DNA from: Mnemiopsis leidyi | Taxonomy: Eukaryota > Ctenophora > Tentaculata > Lobata > Bolinopsidae | Direction of reading: 5' to 3' | Length of the DNA stretch: 64,000 nucleotides | Assembly: GCA_000226015.1 (NCBI GenBank) | Contig: JH154988.1 | Location: 429,110 to 493,109 of the forward strand | Position numbers and translations under genes: made by a program | The notes under the pieces: generated by a model | Told to the model about the DNA's origin: nothing | The model's database searches: none | What the model saw: the letters and a program-made list of their open reading frames with translations, nothing else | In this document: piece after piece, positions 12,997 through 22,621 of the stretch | How the letters are laid out: every line of letters starts with the position of its first letter | How positions within the stretch are numbered: position 1 is the first letter of the stretch

Positions 12997-14161
12997 TTAA
13001 ATTTCTGATTGTTTCCAGAATTTGTGAAAAAATTTACGATTTAGATTCAGAATTGTGTGGTCACTGTTTCCAGTGAGTTTTACTGTTATACTGATGAACC
13101 CGCCTAAAAGTTGAACGCAGAATTTAGCGTGAGTCACCGACTCAGCTCCTTGAAGAAAAAATCTACCTGCAGATAACGGTCGGTGAGAGAAGAAAAAGTC
13201 CGAAGCTGTGTCATAAGAATTGAATTGTATTTTTTCTACTTCCTTGCTCCATCTAGTACTCCAGTTATCATCACTACACGTTGAGTCAGACAGAATCACG
13301 TTCAGAACATCCACGTCGTTACAGCGGATGACAAGTCTGATACCCGAGGTTCTTGTCAAGGTGATCTTCCAAATCTTCTCAGTTTCATGAGAGGGGAGGG
13401 CAGTTGGGAAGTTAGCCCGGGCTAAAAAAGACATGCAGTGGCGGAGAAGATACTGTGGAGGAGAACTTAAGTAAATGTAGACCGCTCCGACCTGTTCTAT
13501 CTTTTCTAGGCCATTATAGAACCAAACTATCACTTGAACGTCATTGCCAACCACACTATCAGTATAAGTCTTGATATACAGCGGAGTCTTCTCAAGATCG
13601 TAGTCAATGTACACACTACGTTTTACTGCAATCCAGCCTATATAAGCGTATAGTATTATGAATTATTTGAGACAAATTACCGTGTTAGCAATTTATTAGT
13701 TTTTTATGAGTCAATTCTAGTACATATTGAAGATTGGAGGACGAGTTTTAGCTGTTTTGTTCACCTGGGCACCCTTGTTCGTTACAGTTTTGCGTTTGAG
13801 TTGCCGCCCCAACACAATCTGCGCCATAATTAGCTGGGGCTGGGTTAGTACAAGTCCTGGTTCTGGTTTGTGTTCCTCCTCCACAACCGGCAGAACATTC
13901 CGACCAGGTTCCCCAATCAGTCCACCCTCCGTCAACTGAATTATCACAAGGTTACTATTTCCCTGTAATCAATAATTATGCTTAATTTAGAAATTCATTC
14001 CCACAGCACTGCCAAAGAATATTAGGATTTAGGATGGAAAGTAAAATCATTCATTTTTTATTAATTCTTGCAGCTTAAGCTAGCTTACCTTGACCAGAGG
14101 ATTGGACTATCATCCAAAGTAGGAGTAGGAACTGGAAACATGAGGTGCTAAAAATAGCCAT
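12997..14161 (-). CDS. Secreted single-TSP1-domain protein with unrecognised C-terminal domain
   Basis: Three exons in transcript order: 14161-14089, 13935-13765, 13625-12997. They join in frame to 290 residues and TAG-free until the stop at 12997. Exon 1 is a signal peptide ([19 protein letters not shown]). Exon 2 is exactly one thrombospondin type 1 repeat: [17 protein letters not shown], then a TRTRTC segment and C/C/C, giving six cysteines and the WxxW C-mannosylation motif. Its flanking introns are both phase 1, the classic arrangement of a shuffled extracellular module. Exon 3 (about 209 residues) holds an extracellular-looking domain with [20 protein letters not shown] and [11 protein letters not shown] that I do not recognise by name. 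The exon 2 donor CAG/GTGAAC was chosen over reading on to a nearby TAA because it joins exon 3 in phase. Likely extracellular matrix or mucus protein (inference). TTATAAAG lies about 20 bp upstream of the ATG. Confidence 0.83.
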
Positions 14162-14557
14162 TTCTCGGGGACTTTATAACTTTCCCAAAGTTCATATCCA
14201 CTTTCTTGTTTCTCAACAGTGAGGACTTGCTTTGAATTATATTACTGTAATTCGCTGCTTGCTCAATTGATATAGTGCTAAAAATCTGTTTAAGTGTTAG
14301 ATGGCTGTCGATTTATTGAATTGGATGGGCGAACACTACAGAAACATTATAGAAAGCAAAAAATATATTATGGCACGGATTCAAAGTACAGACATCAATA
14401 GAACTTTTTGGAAAATTATCAGAGCGTTGCTGATCTTTAAAAAAATTACTTCATTTAACCTCGATCTTACACAAATGATCTACAATTCTAATTCATGCGA
14501 AGGGAATGGAAAAAGAATACACGGTAAAGCCATGAATGACGGTGGTCTGAGTTGGTA
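14162..14557. other. Upstream region of the TSP1 gene
   Basis: AT-rich; no gene recognised. Presumably holds the TSP1 gene promoter on the minus strand. The 85-codon open frame at 14301-14558 has no start context or family features. Confidence 0.3.
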
Positions 14558-14562
14558 AACTA

Positions 14563-14678
14563 CAACAGAGAACAACAGCTTAACAGAGAACAACAGCTCA
14601 ACAGAGAACAACAGCTCAACAGAGAACAACAGCTCAACAGAGAACAACAGCTCAACAGACTCAGAGAACAACAGCTCA
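14563..14678. repeat. 18-bp minisatellite, array A
   Basis: About six copies of CAACAGAGAACAACAGCT. The last copies contain the variant CAGACTCAGAGAACAACAG, which also closes array B at 15391-15616. Because 18 is a multiple of three, a frame reads (NREQQL)n, but no gene structure supports translation. Confidence 0.95.
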
Positions 14679-15036
14679 TTTGTCTTTCGTTGTGCACCCA
14701 CGCCGCCGTGCGCGCCGGAGGCTGCAGCAGGGCTTGGCAACGTGTGGCAATTCAAGCAACGTGTACTTGTAGGCGCAATTATTAAGGCCTTTGTTACACC
14801 GGACACCACGGTCCACGAAATTTTACGAGATCATATCCGTCTAGCGTTTTATTTTCAGACGTTGCCTGACCTGCTGCCGCCCCGTAGGAGCAGCAATTGA
14901 AAATTTGCGCGCTAAATGGCTCTGGTTTTTTAGACTTAGTGCAACCTACCAATTGACGAGATGATATCCGTCCAACGTTCCGCTCGCCAGGAGAGCAGCA
15001 AGCTGCGCGCGAGTCGGGTAACACCTCGACAACCTA
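14678..15036. repeat. Modular repeat copy, ending at an assembly gap
   Basis: 14678-14941 is a near copy of 8899-9158 (shared blocks include CCACGCCGCCGTGCGCGCC and ATTATTAAGGCCTTTGTTAC). It is followed at 14955-15036 by ATCCGTCC and GAGTCGGGTAACACCTCGAC, modules also seen at 39850-39910. It has a small insertion relative to the 8.9-kb copy. It stops at ten N at 15037-15046. Confidence 0.8.
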
Positions 15037-15046
15037 NNNNNNNNNN
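15037..15046. other. Assembly gap (10 N)
   Basis: Ten N bases. Sequence to the right begins abruptly inside a segment that is repeated exactly 836 bp downstream, so local order is not secure. Confidence 0.99.
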
Positions 15047-15392
15047 GGAAACAGCGCTAGCTGCTAGTGAGCTGTACGTCGGCAAAGTAGTTAATATTAT
15101 TGTTATAGCGATCATCGGAGCAAGCTTAGGAATCTTGCTGGAGTGTAAAAAGAGAGCTGTGACATAATTACTATGAAGTGCTTATAGTAGTAGTATTACT
15201 AAAAGTACACAAGAAGAAAAGAGGAAGGATTCAACTTTACAAAGTTTCTGCCCATCAATTATGAACTCATTAAATATGAACTCCTTGCTAAAGTTCTTTT
15301 GTACTTTAGTAGAATAGTATAGATGTATACCAAGACCATAATGAGCTCATGAATATACTATGATAATATTATAGCTTAGGTAAAATGTCACA
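15047..15392 (+). pseudogene. Copy 1 of a 346-bp exact duplication, truncated at the gap
   Basis: Identical by eye to 15883-16228. It carries the microprotein frame minus its first two bases and promoter, which are lost in the gap. At its right end it runs straight into minisatellite array B, whereas copy 2 continues into unique sequence. This could be a real tandem duplication or two alleles placed side by side by the assembler. Confidence 0.8.
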
Positions 15393-15616
15393 GCTCAACA
15401 GAGAACAACAGCTCAACAGAGAACAACAGCTCAACAGAGAACAACAGCTCAACAGAGAACAACAGCTCAACAGAGAACAACAGCTCAACAGAGAACAACA
15501 GCTCAACAGAGAACAACAGCTCAACAGAGAACAACAGCTCAACAGAGAACAACAGCTCAACAGAGAACAACTGCTCAACAGAGAACAACAGCTCAACAGA
15601 CTCAGAGAACAACAGC
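15391..15616. repeat. 18-bp minisatellite, array B
   Basis: About twelve copies of the same unit as array A (CAACAGAGAACAACAGCT), ending in the same CAGACTCAGAG variant. The shared terminal variant suggests the two arrays derive from one by duplication. Confidence 0.97.
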
Positions 15617-15792
15617 TCTGAGCTACCTGCATGTCACGTTATCTAAAATGCTAAGTGGACTGTACTGTGTTCCTATTGGCTCTCATATAAACAAAGAGTC
15701 CTGGTTGGCTGGATCTACCGGACCATGTGAGATAAATACTCGCAGATGATAACAGCACTAACTCTTGGAATATTCTACCACCTCCTTGCAGT

Positions 15793-15823
15793 CACGTGCA
15801 ATCACGTGATGTCCGTTTATAAA
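15793..15823 (+). promoter_or_regulatory. Promoter: two CACGTG boxes and a TATA box
   Basis: CACGTG at 15793-15798 and 15803-15808, one helical turn apart, then TATAAA at 15818-15823. A reversed CCAAT (CTATTGGCTC) lies at about 15673-15682. A start of transcription near 15848 would leave a leader of about 33 bases before the ATG at 15881. The arrangement is what suggests that the short frame downstream is a real gene. Confidence 0.6.
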
Positions 15824-15880
15824 CTTTCCCAACTTCCTCCTGATTCGTGGACCCTACTACTATAAGCTCTTGTTGGTGGG

Positions 15881-16003
15881 ATGGAAACAGCGCTAGCTGC
15901 TAGTGAGCTGTACGTCGGCAAAGTAGTTAATATTATTGTTATAGCGATCATCGGAGCAAGCTTAGGAATCTTGCTGGAGTGTAAAAAGAGAGCTGTGACA
16001 TAA
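15881..16003 (+). CDS. Possible 40-residue single-span membrane microprotein
   Basis: Short frame ATG to TAA of 41 codons. It starts METALAASELYVGK, then has a hydrophobic stretch VVNIIVIAIIGASLGILL (about residues 15-32), then the basic tail ECKKRAVT. This is a tidy single-pass topology. It follows a TATA box and two E-boxes at a sensible distance. A truncated duplicate lies at 15047-15392. I do not recognise a family; small mitochondrial or ER membrane subunits have comparable size and layout, but no specific match is claimed. An in-frame stop closes it quickly, so a chance ORF remains possible. Confidence 0.45.
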   Translation: METALAASELYVGKVVNIIVIAIIGASLGILLECKKRAVT

Positions 16004-16228
16004 TTACTATGAAGTGCTTATAGTAGTAGTATTACTAAAAGTACACAAGAAGAAAAGAGGAAGGATTCAACTTTACAAAGTTTCTGCCCATCAATTATGA
16101 ACTCATTAAATATGAACTCCTTGCTAAAGTTCTTTTGTACTTTAGTAGAATAGTATAGATGTATACCAAGACCATAATGAGCTCATGAATATACTATGAT
16201 AATATTATAGCTTAGGTAAAATGTCACA

Positions 16229-16776
16229 TGATGATGGATTTAAGCAAGTTGTTAATTTAAACTTTTACTAACGGCTAAAGTAGTAAAGTTGCGTCACGCC
16301 CCACCCCAACAGACGCTATATCCGGCCAAATATCGTATCACGATCACCAATATCGGAATAATGAACCGCCCATCCGCAGTATATTAACATCGAGTTTTTT
16401 TTCTGAAGGATCAGTGATTTATGTCATGCATCACTGTATAGACAACCCGGTACATCGCATTATCAAACATAATATTAACATTTATCGTAACTTTTCTCAA
16501 GCAAGATCTAATATTATCAATGGCGAGGTTGAAGAACATTAAGTTTAAAACACGGAGCAGCATTAATGTGACTTAACGGTGCGCCTATTCTGTACGAATC
16601 TTCCGTGTAACAACGTCTCTTTGCTTATCTAAAGTCATAAGTCAAATCAGTAATTACTTGCTTTTTTGAGCTTATCTCAGGATCTCAGCGTTTGGAGTTT
16701 GGATATTAACGAAGTTACATTTAGAGGTTCGAAGTTTTATTTAGAGGTTCGTTTTGCAGCTTGTGATTTTTGTTGA
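16229..16776. other. Intergenic, upstream of the basic nuclear protein gene
   Basis: No gene recognised. A possible acceptor (GTTTTGCAG, about 16751-16759) lies shortly before the ATG at 16777, so a noncoding first exon may be present further upstream. Confidence 0.3.
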
Positions 16777-17702
16777 ATGGTCGGATGGTCGATGGAGCTG
16801 GAGGAGTTGTCTCAAGAAAAACGACTGACGACGACAAACACTGAAAGAAGATCACGAAAAAGGAAAAGATCTAAATCACCCGGGCTTATAAATAATTTGG
16901 GATCCGCGAAGAAGTCTCAGAACGAACCGTTTGACAGTTTTCCCAAACTTAACAGTCGTGGTGCTGGTAGCAATGGCGAAGAGGTAAGAAATCCGGGGTA
17001 GCGACTATCAATGGTTTGAAGTTCTAACTTCAATAGAAAACATTCGCACTAATCAAGGGCGGGGAGGGGGGGGTCGTTAAATATTTATAGATTATCAATA
17101 TCATCAAAATTCCAAAATTTTCATTTCAGAATGACCGTTGTCAAATTTGTTGACCATTGACCATGGCAAATATCCAACTTCTTCATGGTCATGGTCAAGT
17201 TTTAAGACCATGGGGCAAATTTCAAGGTGTCATGGTCAGTGCCTTGCCCCCCACCCCCAAACCACTACAATCAGCGACTTGAACCGTTTTGCCAGCAAAC
17301 TTGAGAACTTGGAAGTTGAAGTTTAAACGTGGCACGTAGAAACTCGGTAAAACTAGATATGAGACCTTATTTGTACGACTGTAGTTTAAATCATCGTGAA
17401 AAAGGTTTCACTTTCAGAGCAACGGATCAGGAAGCAAGTCCAGCGCCAACGGTCGAAAGAGAACAGGTCAAGAACTGGACAAACTACCTATCATTCAAGA
17501 AAAGGGGAAACCAGGAAGCAAGTTGCCGAACCTGAACTTAAAGTTGAAGAAGAACTCTAGTTGCGTTAAACAAGGTTCGGTCTCAGGAGAGGATACAGAA
17601 ATTTCACCCGAACTTTTAGTTCTGCCTCACGTGAAGCCTGATCGTAATTCTAAGGTAGCCAAGCCCCCTAAACTTGGCAACCCTAAGAACGTTTGGGAAT
17701 AA
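16777..17702 (+). CDS. Unrecognised basic, probably nuclear, 163-residue protein, two exons
   Basis: Exon 1 is 16777-16983 (ends GAAGAG before GTAAGA). Exon 2 is 17418-17702 (after TTTCAG). The phase-0 junction keeps frame for 163 residues to TAA. The protein is Lys-, Arg-, Ser- and Asn-rich and hydrophilic with no membrane span. It has a bipartite-looking nuclear signal (RRSRKRKRSKSP, about residues 25-36) and a second basic patch (GRKRTG). It ends in a Pro-Lys-rich stretch AKPPKLGNPKNVWE. Composition suggests an intrinsically disordered nuclear or chromatin/RNA protein (inference). The start could also be the second ATG at 16792. AATAAA follows the stop at 17711-17716. The exon pair was found from splice signals because neither exon is long alone; the good donor, acceptor and unbroken frame argue against chance. 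Confidence 0.72.
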
Positions 17703-18790
17703 CCTGGCATAATAAAAAAATCCTCGGAAAATCGGAGTAAGAAAAAACCGGAACGATTTTAAAGCATTTAATTATAAAGTAAAACGTAATGATAAAGTTA
17801 CTTGATATGTATCTTATTCTTTTGTTCTTTATCTTATCAGTATCACGTTTCTTCCAGATTAATTTATCATGAGTTTTCGCTTCTTAATATCGAAAATTAA
17901 TCTTAAACGGAATAATTTTTAATTTTCGATGCAAGAATTGAGCTCTAGGGGGTCTCGGGGTCTTACCTCAACACCATTTTAATTTTAAAGTCAAAGAGAG
18001 AAAGTGGTTGTTGCTGAACTTAAGTCTTAAAATAGATCTATGCATGTTGTTAATTATTTGACCGATTAATCGTGATATTAATAATGTGAGAATTTTGATT
18101 TGACTGCATCATCGGCTCAAAGTCGAATTTACTTCTCGTTAGTCAGTTCAAAGAGGCAGTCGAATAGATATTGAGTATCAATGTTTAGCGATATTCTAGA
18201 ATGTCATGAACAGTGAAAATATCATCTTTAACTTCAGGCTGTTTCGACAAAGGGACCAAGTGCCGATAATAACATGTATATTTTTCGGATACACAGGTGT
18301 TTCCGTTGTTTTAACAAAAATCTCAACCTTACACTTTTTCCTTTGTTATACTATCGTCCTTATTTTTGAGTGCTAAATGTTATTTAAAAATTGTAAAATT
18401 AATTATTATTATTTTAAGAATTACATAAAAAATTGTAAATGCTTGTACAAGGATTTGAATATCAAGAAGAGTACAATGATATAAATTAAAACCGTTAGTT
18501 AGTAGCAAGCATTCTTTAAACACAGTGAGAATAATCGGAGGGAGAAAGGAGCCGATCGAGTCAAAAAGCCAGTTTGAAAGAAATATAGGGCTTACAATTA
18601 CAAAGATACAAACGAATCGAAAATCAAGAAGAATTCTGCGGTTTGATCGCGCTTATTGTATTTTTTTGGTACTTTTTTGTAAAATCATATTTTATTCAAA
18701 ATCTAGATAGAAAGTAAGAAAAAATTAGAAAATTGAATTAACTGAATTTTAGACAACTAAAAGAGAATGATTTCTCTTGTAAGCGTTACG
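17703..18790. other. AT-rich intergenic stretch
   Basis: Nothing recognised on either strand beyond the poly(A) signal of the preceding gene. Very AT-rich, with short chance open frames. Confidence 0.4.
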
Positions 18791-19750
18791 ATTACTAATT
18801 ATGAATAAGATTAATATATCACGTACTCTTACTAAGCTACTTTATCACATTCACACGCATGAATTACTAAACGGCACCTGTTTCCGTCCAGAATTATTTA
18901 AAAAAGCTCTAAAAAGTTTTTCTTTAAAGAAGCTAGCTATTCGAAAAACATATTTAAGCTTTGCTCTTAAAAGCTTAAAGAGTCATGTCTGATGTCATGA
19001 AAAGTATCTTTGATGGTGGACTACTCTGGATTCTGGAACATCAGTATTATTGATTTGATTAACGTCTTTTTTTGTTATAAATCCAGAGTAGAATTTAATA
19101 AACTCCGCAAATTTTTCACGATTTGCCAGATAAAATGCTACAATTGGTCCTATAAAACAGCTACCACCACAAAATTCAATAATCGGTTGACCATTTCCCG
19201 GAAAAAAGATGACACAATCGTGGTCTAACTCACCTGACCTAATTTAGTAATTTAGCAAAACATTTGGCATCATTTAAATTGTTTCAACGCTCTTGGCAGA
19301 GTGTTGCCAATCTAATTGAATCTATATTTTCACCAATTTACTGTGTCAGTGCCATTACACATGAACCAACCAAAATTGATCATTTTCTAGACTATCTTTA
19401 TAGTTTGTTCGATATTTCTATATTTGATTCATATCAGCGGTTTCTTTTTCAAAACCTGCATCATGCTTTACTACTTCATCATATTTTTCAATATTGGGAC
19501 TAATGACTACCAGTGGCACTACCACCAATGGCAGTACCACTATAAAGACCACCATCCAAATTTAATGTCCCCGTCCTATCACTCGCTTTAGCTTTTACTC
19601 TTTTTATAGAAAAAAAACATGTTAACAGCTTTTTTAGAACAAACTTTAACTGCACAAGTATGTATTGGTAGGAAATAAGTAAGAAGCCATGGAAAGAAAG
19701 TACCAATAGAAACCACGAGAAAAGCAGACATGCATCTATTTCAAGTTAAC
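18790..19750 (-). pseudogene. Protein-like fragments in shifting frames; possible decayed insertion
   Basis: Minus strand, 19240-18995: an open frame of about 80 codons without a clear ATG contains DHDCVIFFPGNGQPIIEF and PIVAFYLANREKFAEFIKF, then TGA. Upstream on the same strand, other frames read GENIDSIRLATLCQER, PNIEKYDEVVKHDAGFEK and GTLNLDGGLYSGTAIGGS, each broken by stops. The plus strand of part of this stretch also has a 79-codon open frame (19264-19503), which weakens the case. No splice signals connect the pieces. Composition differs from the verified host exons (lower GC). Could be a decayed transferred or mobile sequence, or chance in AT-rich DNA. Confidence 0.25.
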
Positions 19751-20915
19751 GGTGCTGGCCAGTAGTTGCTCAGGTGGTGAAGCTGTAAGGAAAACATCTG
19801 TTTTATTGCAATGTGACTTAAAAGGCAACAAATATCGCATAAACATACGAACATATTTGTTTCGATAGAGTTTGCTTAACTGATTAATGGTTTGTCATTA
19901 ATAATATAATAACTTCCTCATCCTCAAAACTACTAATGCTGTCTAACACCCATTTTAATTCTATCAAAATTTACAATCAAGTGAGAAAAACAAGTGAATA
20001 TGCCACTCCCATGCTCAGCGCCTGATGTCTGCAAGTGTTAAGCTGATTGGGTTACTGCTTTTTTCCTGATTAAAAAGCCATGCTCAATTACCACAAGCTA
20101 CATCGTACATTTTTCCAATTTGGCGGTGCGGGTTCGTGGGAAAGCAAAAACTAGGAATTTCACTTTTTGTTAGGTTCAACGATTGTGCTGCACTTTTCAC
20201 GCCAATTTACTTGTCGCTATAGTGACTCTGTACAGCATCTTACACTACACGGTTGATTATTGATTAATTGGATTAATGGATACAATAAAGCATTTCCGTT
20301 CAACGAGATCACGTGATTATCCCTAGTTTTTCTATTGGACCCAGGTCCACGTCGTAACTAGATTCTGGGTTTTTGGATACGACAATACTTGTGTGCACAG
20401 TTTTTCTCCCAAACTTTGGGCTTCATTGACATCTGTTGCAACGTTTACAGCTTCAGTGACATGACAGACCTCGCCACAGCAGCAGTAGTAATAAAATTAA
20501 CTTTAGGTGTTGTTAAATTGTTTACCGAGGCATTTCATCTAACTCGTTATTATATTTGCAACCAGACTCACTTGCTTGCAACAATGCTGTAGACGAGTTC
20601 ATTAGATTTGCTCAATGAACATGCTACTAAACTTGACGCTTGCACGATCCAGATGTCGACATTTCTTAATTTATTGAAGATCGTTTTCGTACAAAAATCA
20701 TTAATTTGGGCCGATTAATTTTGAGTTTGCAGTTCTCCCTGGTCGTTTTATAGCAGTTGAACAGGTTTTGAAAATTGCATTTTAGATCTTGTAATTTCGT
20801 CACGAAGAACATTTTTCTACACTCTCAAATATTACAAAAGATAAAAAGGAGCTGTAACCCTGCACGTCATATCTATCTAGGTCTACCCTCCCCGCTCAGC
20901 TCGACACCCCGAAAC

Positions 20916-22621
20916 ATGGTCCCAACACTCACAGTACTGCTGCTCAGCTTCCTGACGTTGCAGGTCCTGTCCCAGAAGTGTAGGGACACGTGTATGTCCA
21001 TCACAGGCGAGATACCTTCGCAGTTGAAGGTAAAATATTTAATTTTAATTTAGTTAGATTAGTTAATACAACAATGTTCTGCATGGTACGGTCACTAAGT
21101 GTGAACATCACAAAGACTGAAAGGATAAAGATGAAAAAAGAAAGATAAAGATAACAAGAATGTTTTATATGTGATCAACAAAACCTACCCTGCAGGATAC
21201 CTGGACAGGAGGGTGGGAGGAGTGTGGAACAGCGGACCTTACTACTTGTCAGGACGAGGACCAGTGTGTCAGAGTCGTCCAGAGGTACCTAAATCTCATG
21301 TTGTAGCTCATACTCTCATACACATTCATTTCTACGATAAACTTTAATTTTTATTCCGGTCAATTTGTCAAGTCGGGTTTCAAGCCTAGCTAAGTAGTAG
21401 TATTATTTAAGTTCTAAATAAAAAAGTCGATGAAAAACGCATACAGTCACTTAAGCTCTGAAATTTGGCATCCACGTCACAAGTCATGGTTGATCCCTAA
21501 AAGTAATGGTGCCCCACAAGTAATGATGCCCCACAAGTAATGGTGCCCCACAAGTAATGGTGCCCCACAAGTAATGATGCCCCACAAGTAATGGTGCCCC
21601 ACAAGTAATGGTGCCCCACAAGTAATGATGCCCCACAAGTAATGATGCCCCACAAGTAATGGTGCCCCACAAGTAATGGTGCCCCACACTCAGAATGCAA
21701 GTAAAGTCAGACGAGGACAGGAGGGTGTACGACTTTACCTCCTCTATGACGTTATGTGGAAAGAAAGAGACAGTGGAGCAAATATTCTGTCAGGAACACA
21801 GCTCTACCTATCAGGGTAAACTAAAAACTTAGCGGTGATATATTTATAGTGACTACCCTAGAGTGGGGACACGCAACAAAGTAGTTTGGTCGATACAGTT
21901 TGCCACGAATAAAATTTTATTAAGATATTATCAAATTTTCGTAAAGTTCACTCCTCAAAATCTAAGAAGGTTTTGAGATGCAACTTAAAACCTGAAGCAA
22001 CTTTGAACTAGATCAGACTGAGCGATTCTCTCGCTTTATAAACTACTCTTAGATCTATCTACAAACTATAAACCTTATCAACTACTCTCAGATCTATCAA
22101 CAAACTATAAATTTTATATAAACTTCTCTCAGATCTTTCTACGAACTATAAACTTTATATAAACTACTCTCAGATCTATCAACAAACTATAAACTTTATA
22201 TAAACTACTCCCAGATCTATCGACGAACTATAAATTTTATATAAACTTCTCTCAGATCTATCTACGAACTATAAACTTTATATAAACTACTCTCAGATCT
22301 ATCAACAAACTATAAACTTTATATAAACTACCCTCAGATCTTTCTACGAACTATAAACTTTATATAAACTACTCTCAGATCTGTCTACAAACTATAAACT
22401 TTATATAAACTTCTCTCAGATCTTTCTACAAACTATAAACTTTATATAAACTACCCTCAGATCTATCTACAAACGGACTACAGTTAAGTTGTGCTGTAGA
22501 AGACGGAACAGAGATCGAAGAAGCCTCAGTTGAAGAAGTCAGCAGTAATCCCTCCTCCGGAGTCAGAACAACTGTCTTGTCAGGGGTCTTGATCCTTCTT
22601 TCTCTCCTCGCAGCGTGGTGA
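20916..22621 (+). CDS. Cysteine-rich secreted protein with GPI-type C-terminus (possibly Ly6/uPAR-like)
   Basis: Four exons: 20916-21029, 21196-21284, 21694-21815, 22461-22621. Phases 0, 2 and 1 match, giving 161 residues and TGA. Signal peptide MVPTLTVLLLSFLTLQVLS, then eight cysteines in the mature part (QKCRDTC; EEC; TTC; DQC; TLC; IFC; LSC). The end is a Ser/Gly-rich segment followed by a hydrophobic tail (VLSGVLILLSLLAAW) with no charged residues after it, as expected for GPI attachment. Size, cysteine count and anchor resemble three-finger Ly6/uPAR surface proteins, but the usual final Cys-Asn pair is absent (LSCAVEDG), so the family is uncertain. Introns 2 and 3 are largely minisatellite, and the exon 4 acceptor and first codons lie in the last repeat copy. 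An upstream CACGTG is at 20308. Confidence 0.78.
21497..21690. repeat. 17-bp minisatellite in intron 2, ending at the exon 3 acceptor
   Basis: About eleven copies of CAAGTAATGGTGCCCCA, with a G/A variant (AATGATG). The last copy runs into CACTCAG, the acceptor for exon 3, so the array forms the 3' end of the intron. Confidence 0.95.
22035..22475. repeat. 41-bp minisatellite in intron 3, running into exon 4
   Basis: About ten imperfect copies of a 41-bp unit containing CTCTCAGATCTATCTAC and AACTATAAACTTTATATAAA. The last copy supplies the CTACCCTCAG acceptor (ending 22460) and the first codons of exon 4 (ATCTATCTACAAAC). Every upstream copy therefore carries a near-identical potential acceptor. 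Confidence 0.93.

Noticed and set aside
14552-15632. (NREQQL)n and similar repetitive frames on both strands
   Set aside because: Products of the 18-bp minisatellite; no start context or splice structure.
21477-21700. Minus-strand frames of repeated GHHYLWGTITCGA type
   Set aside because: Shadows of the 17-bp intronic minisatellite; three frames are open at once.
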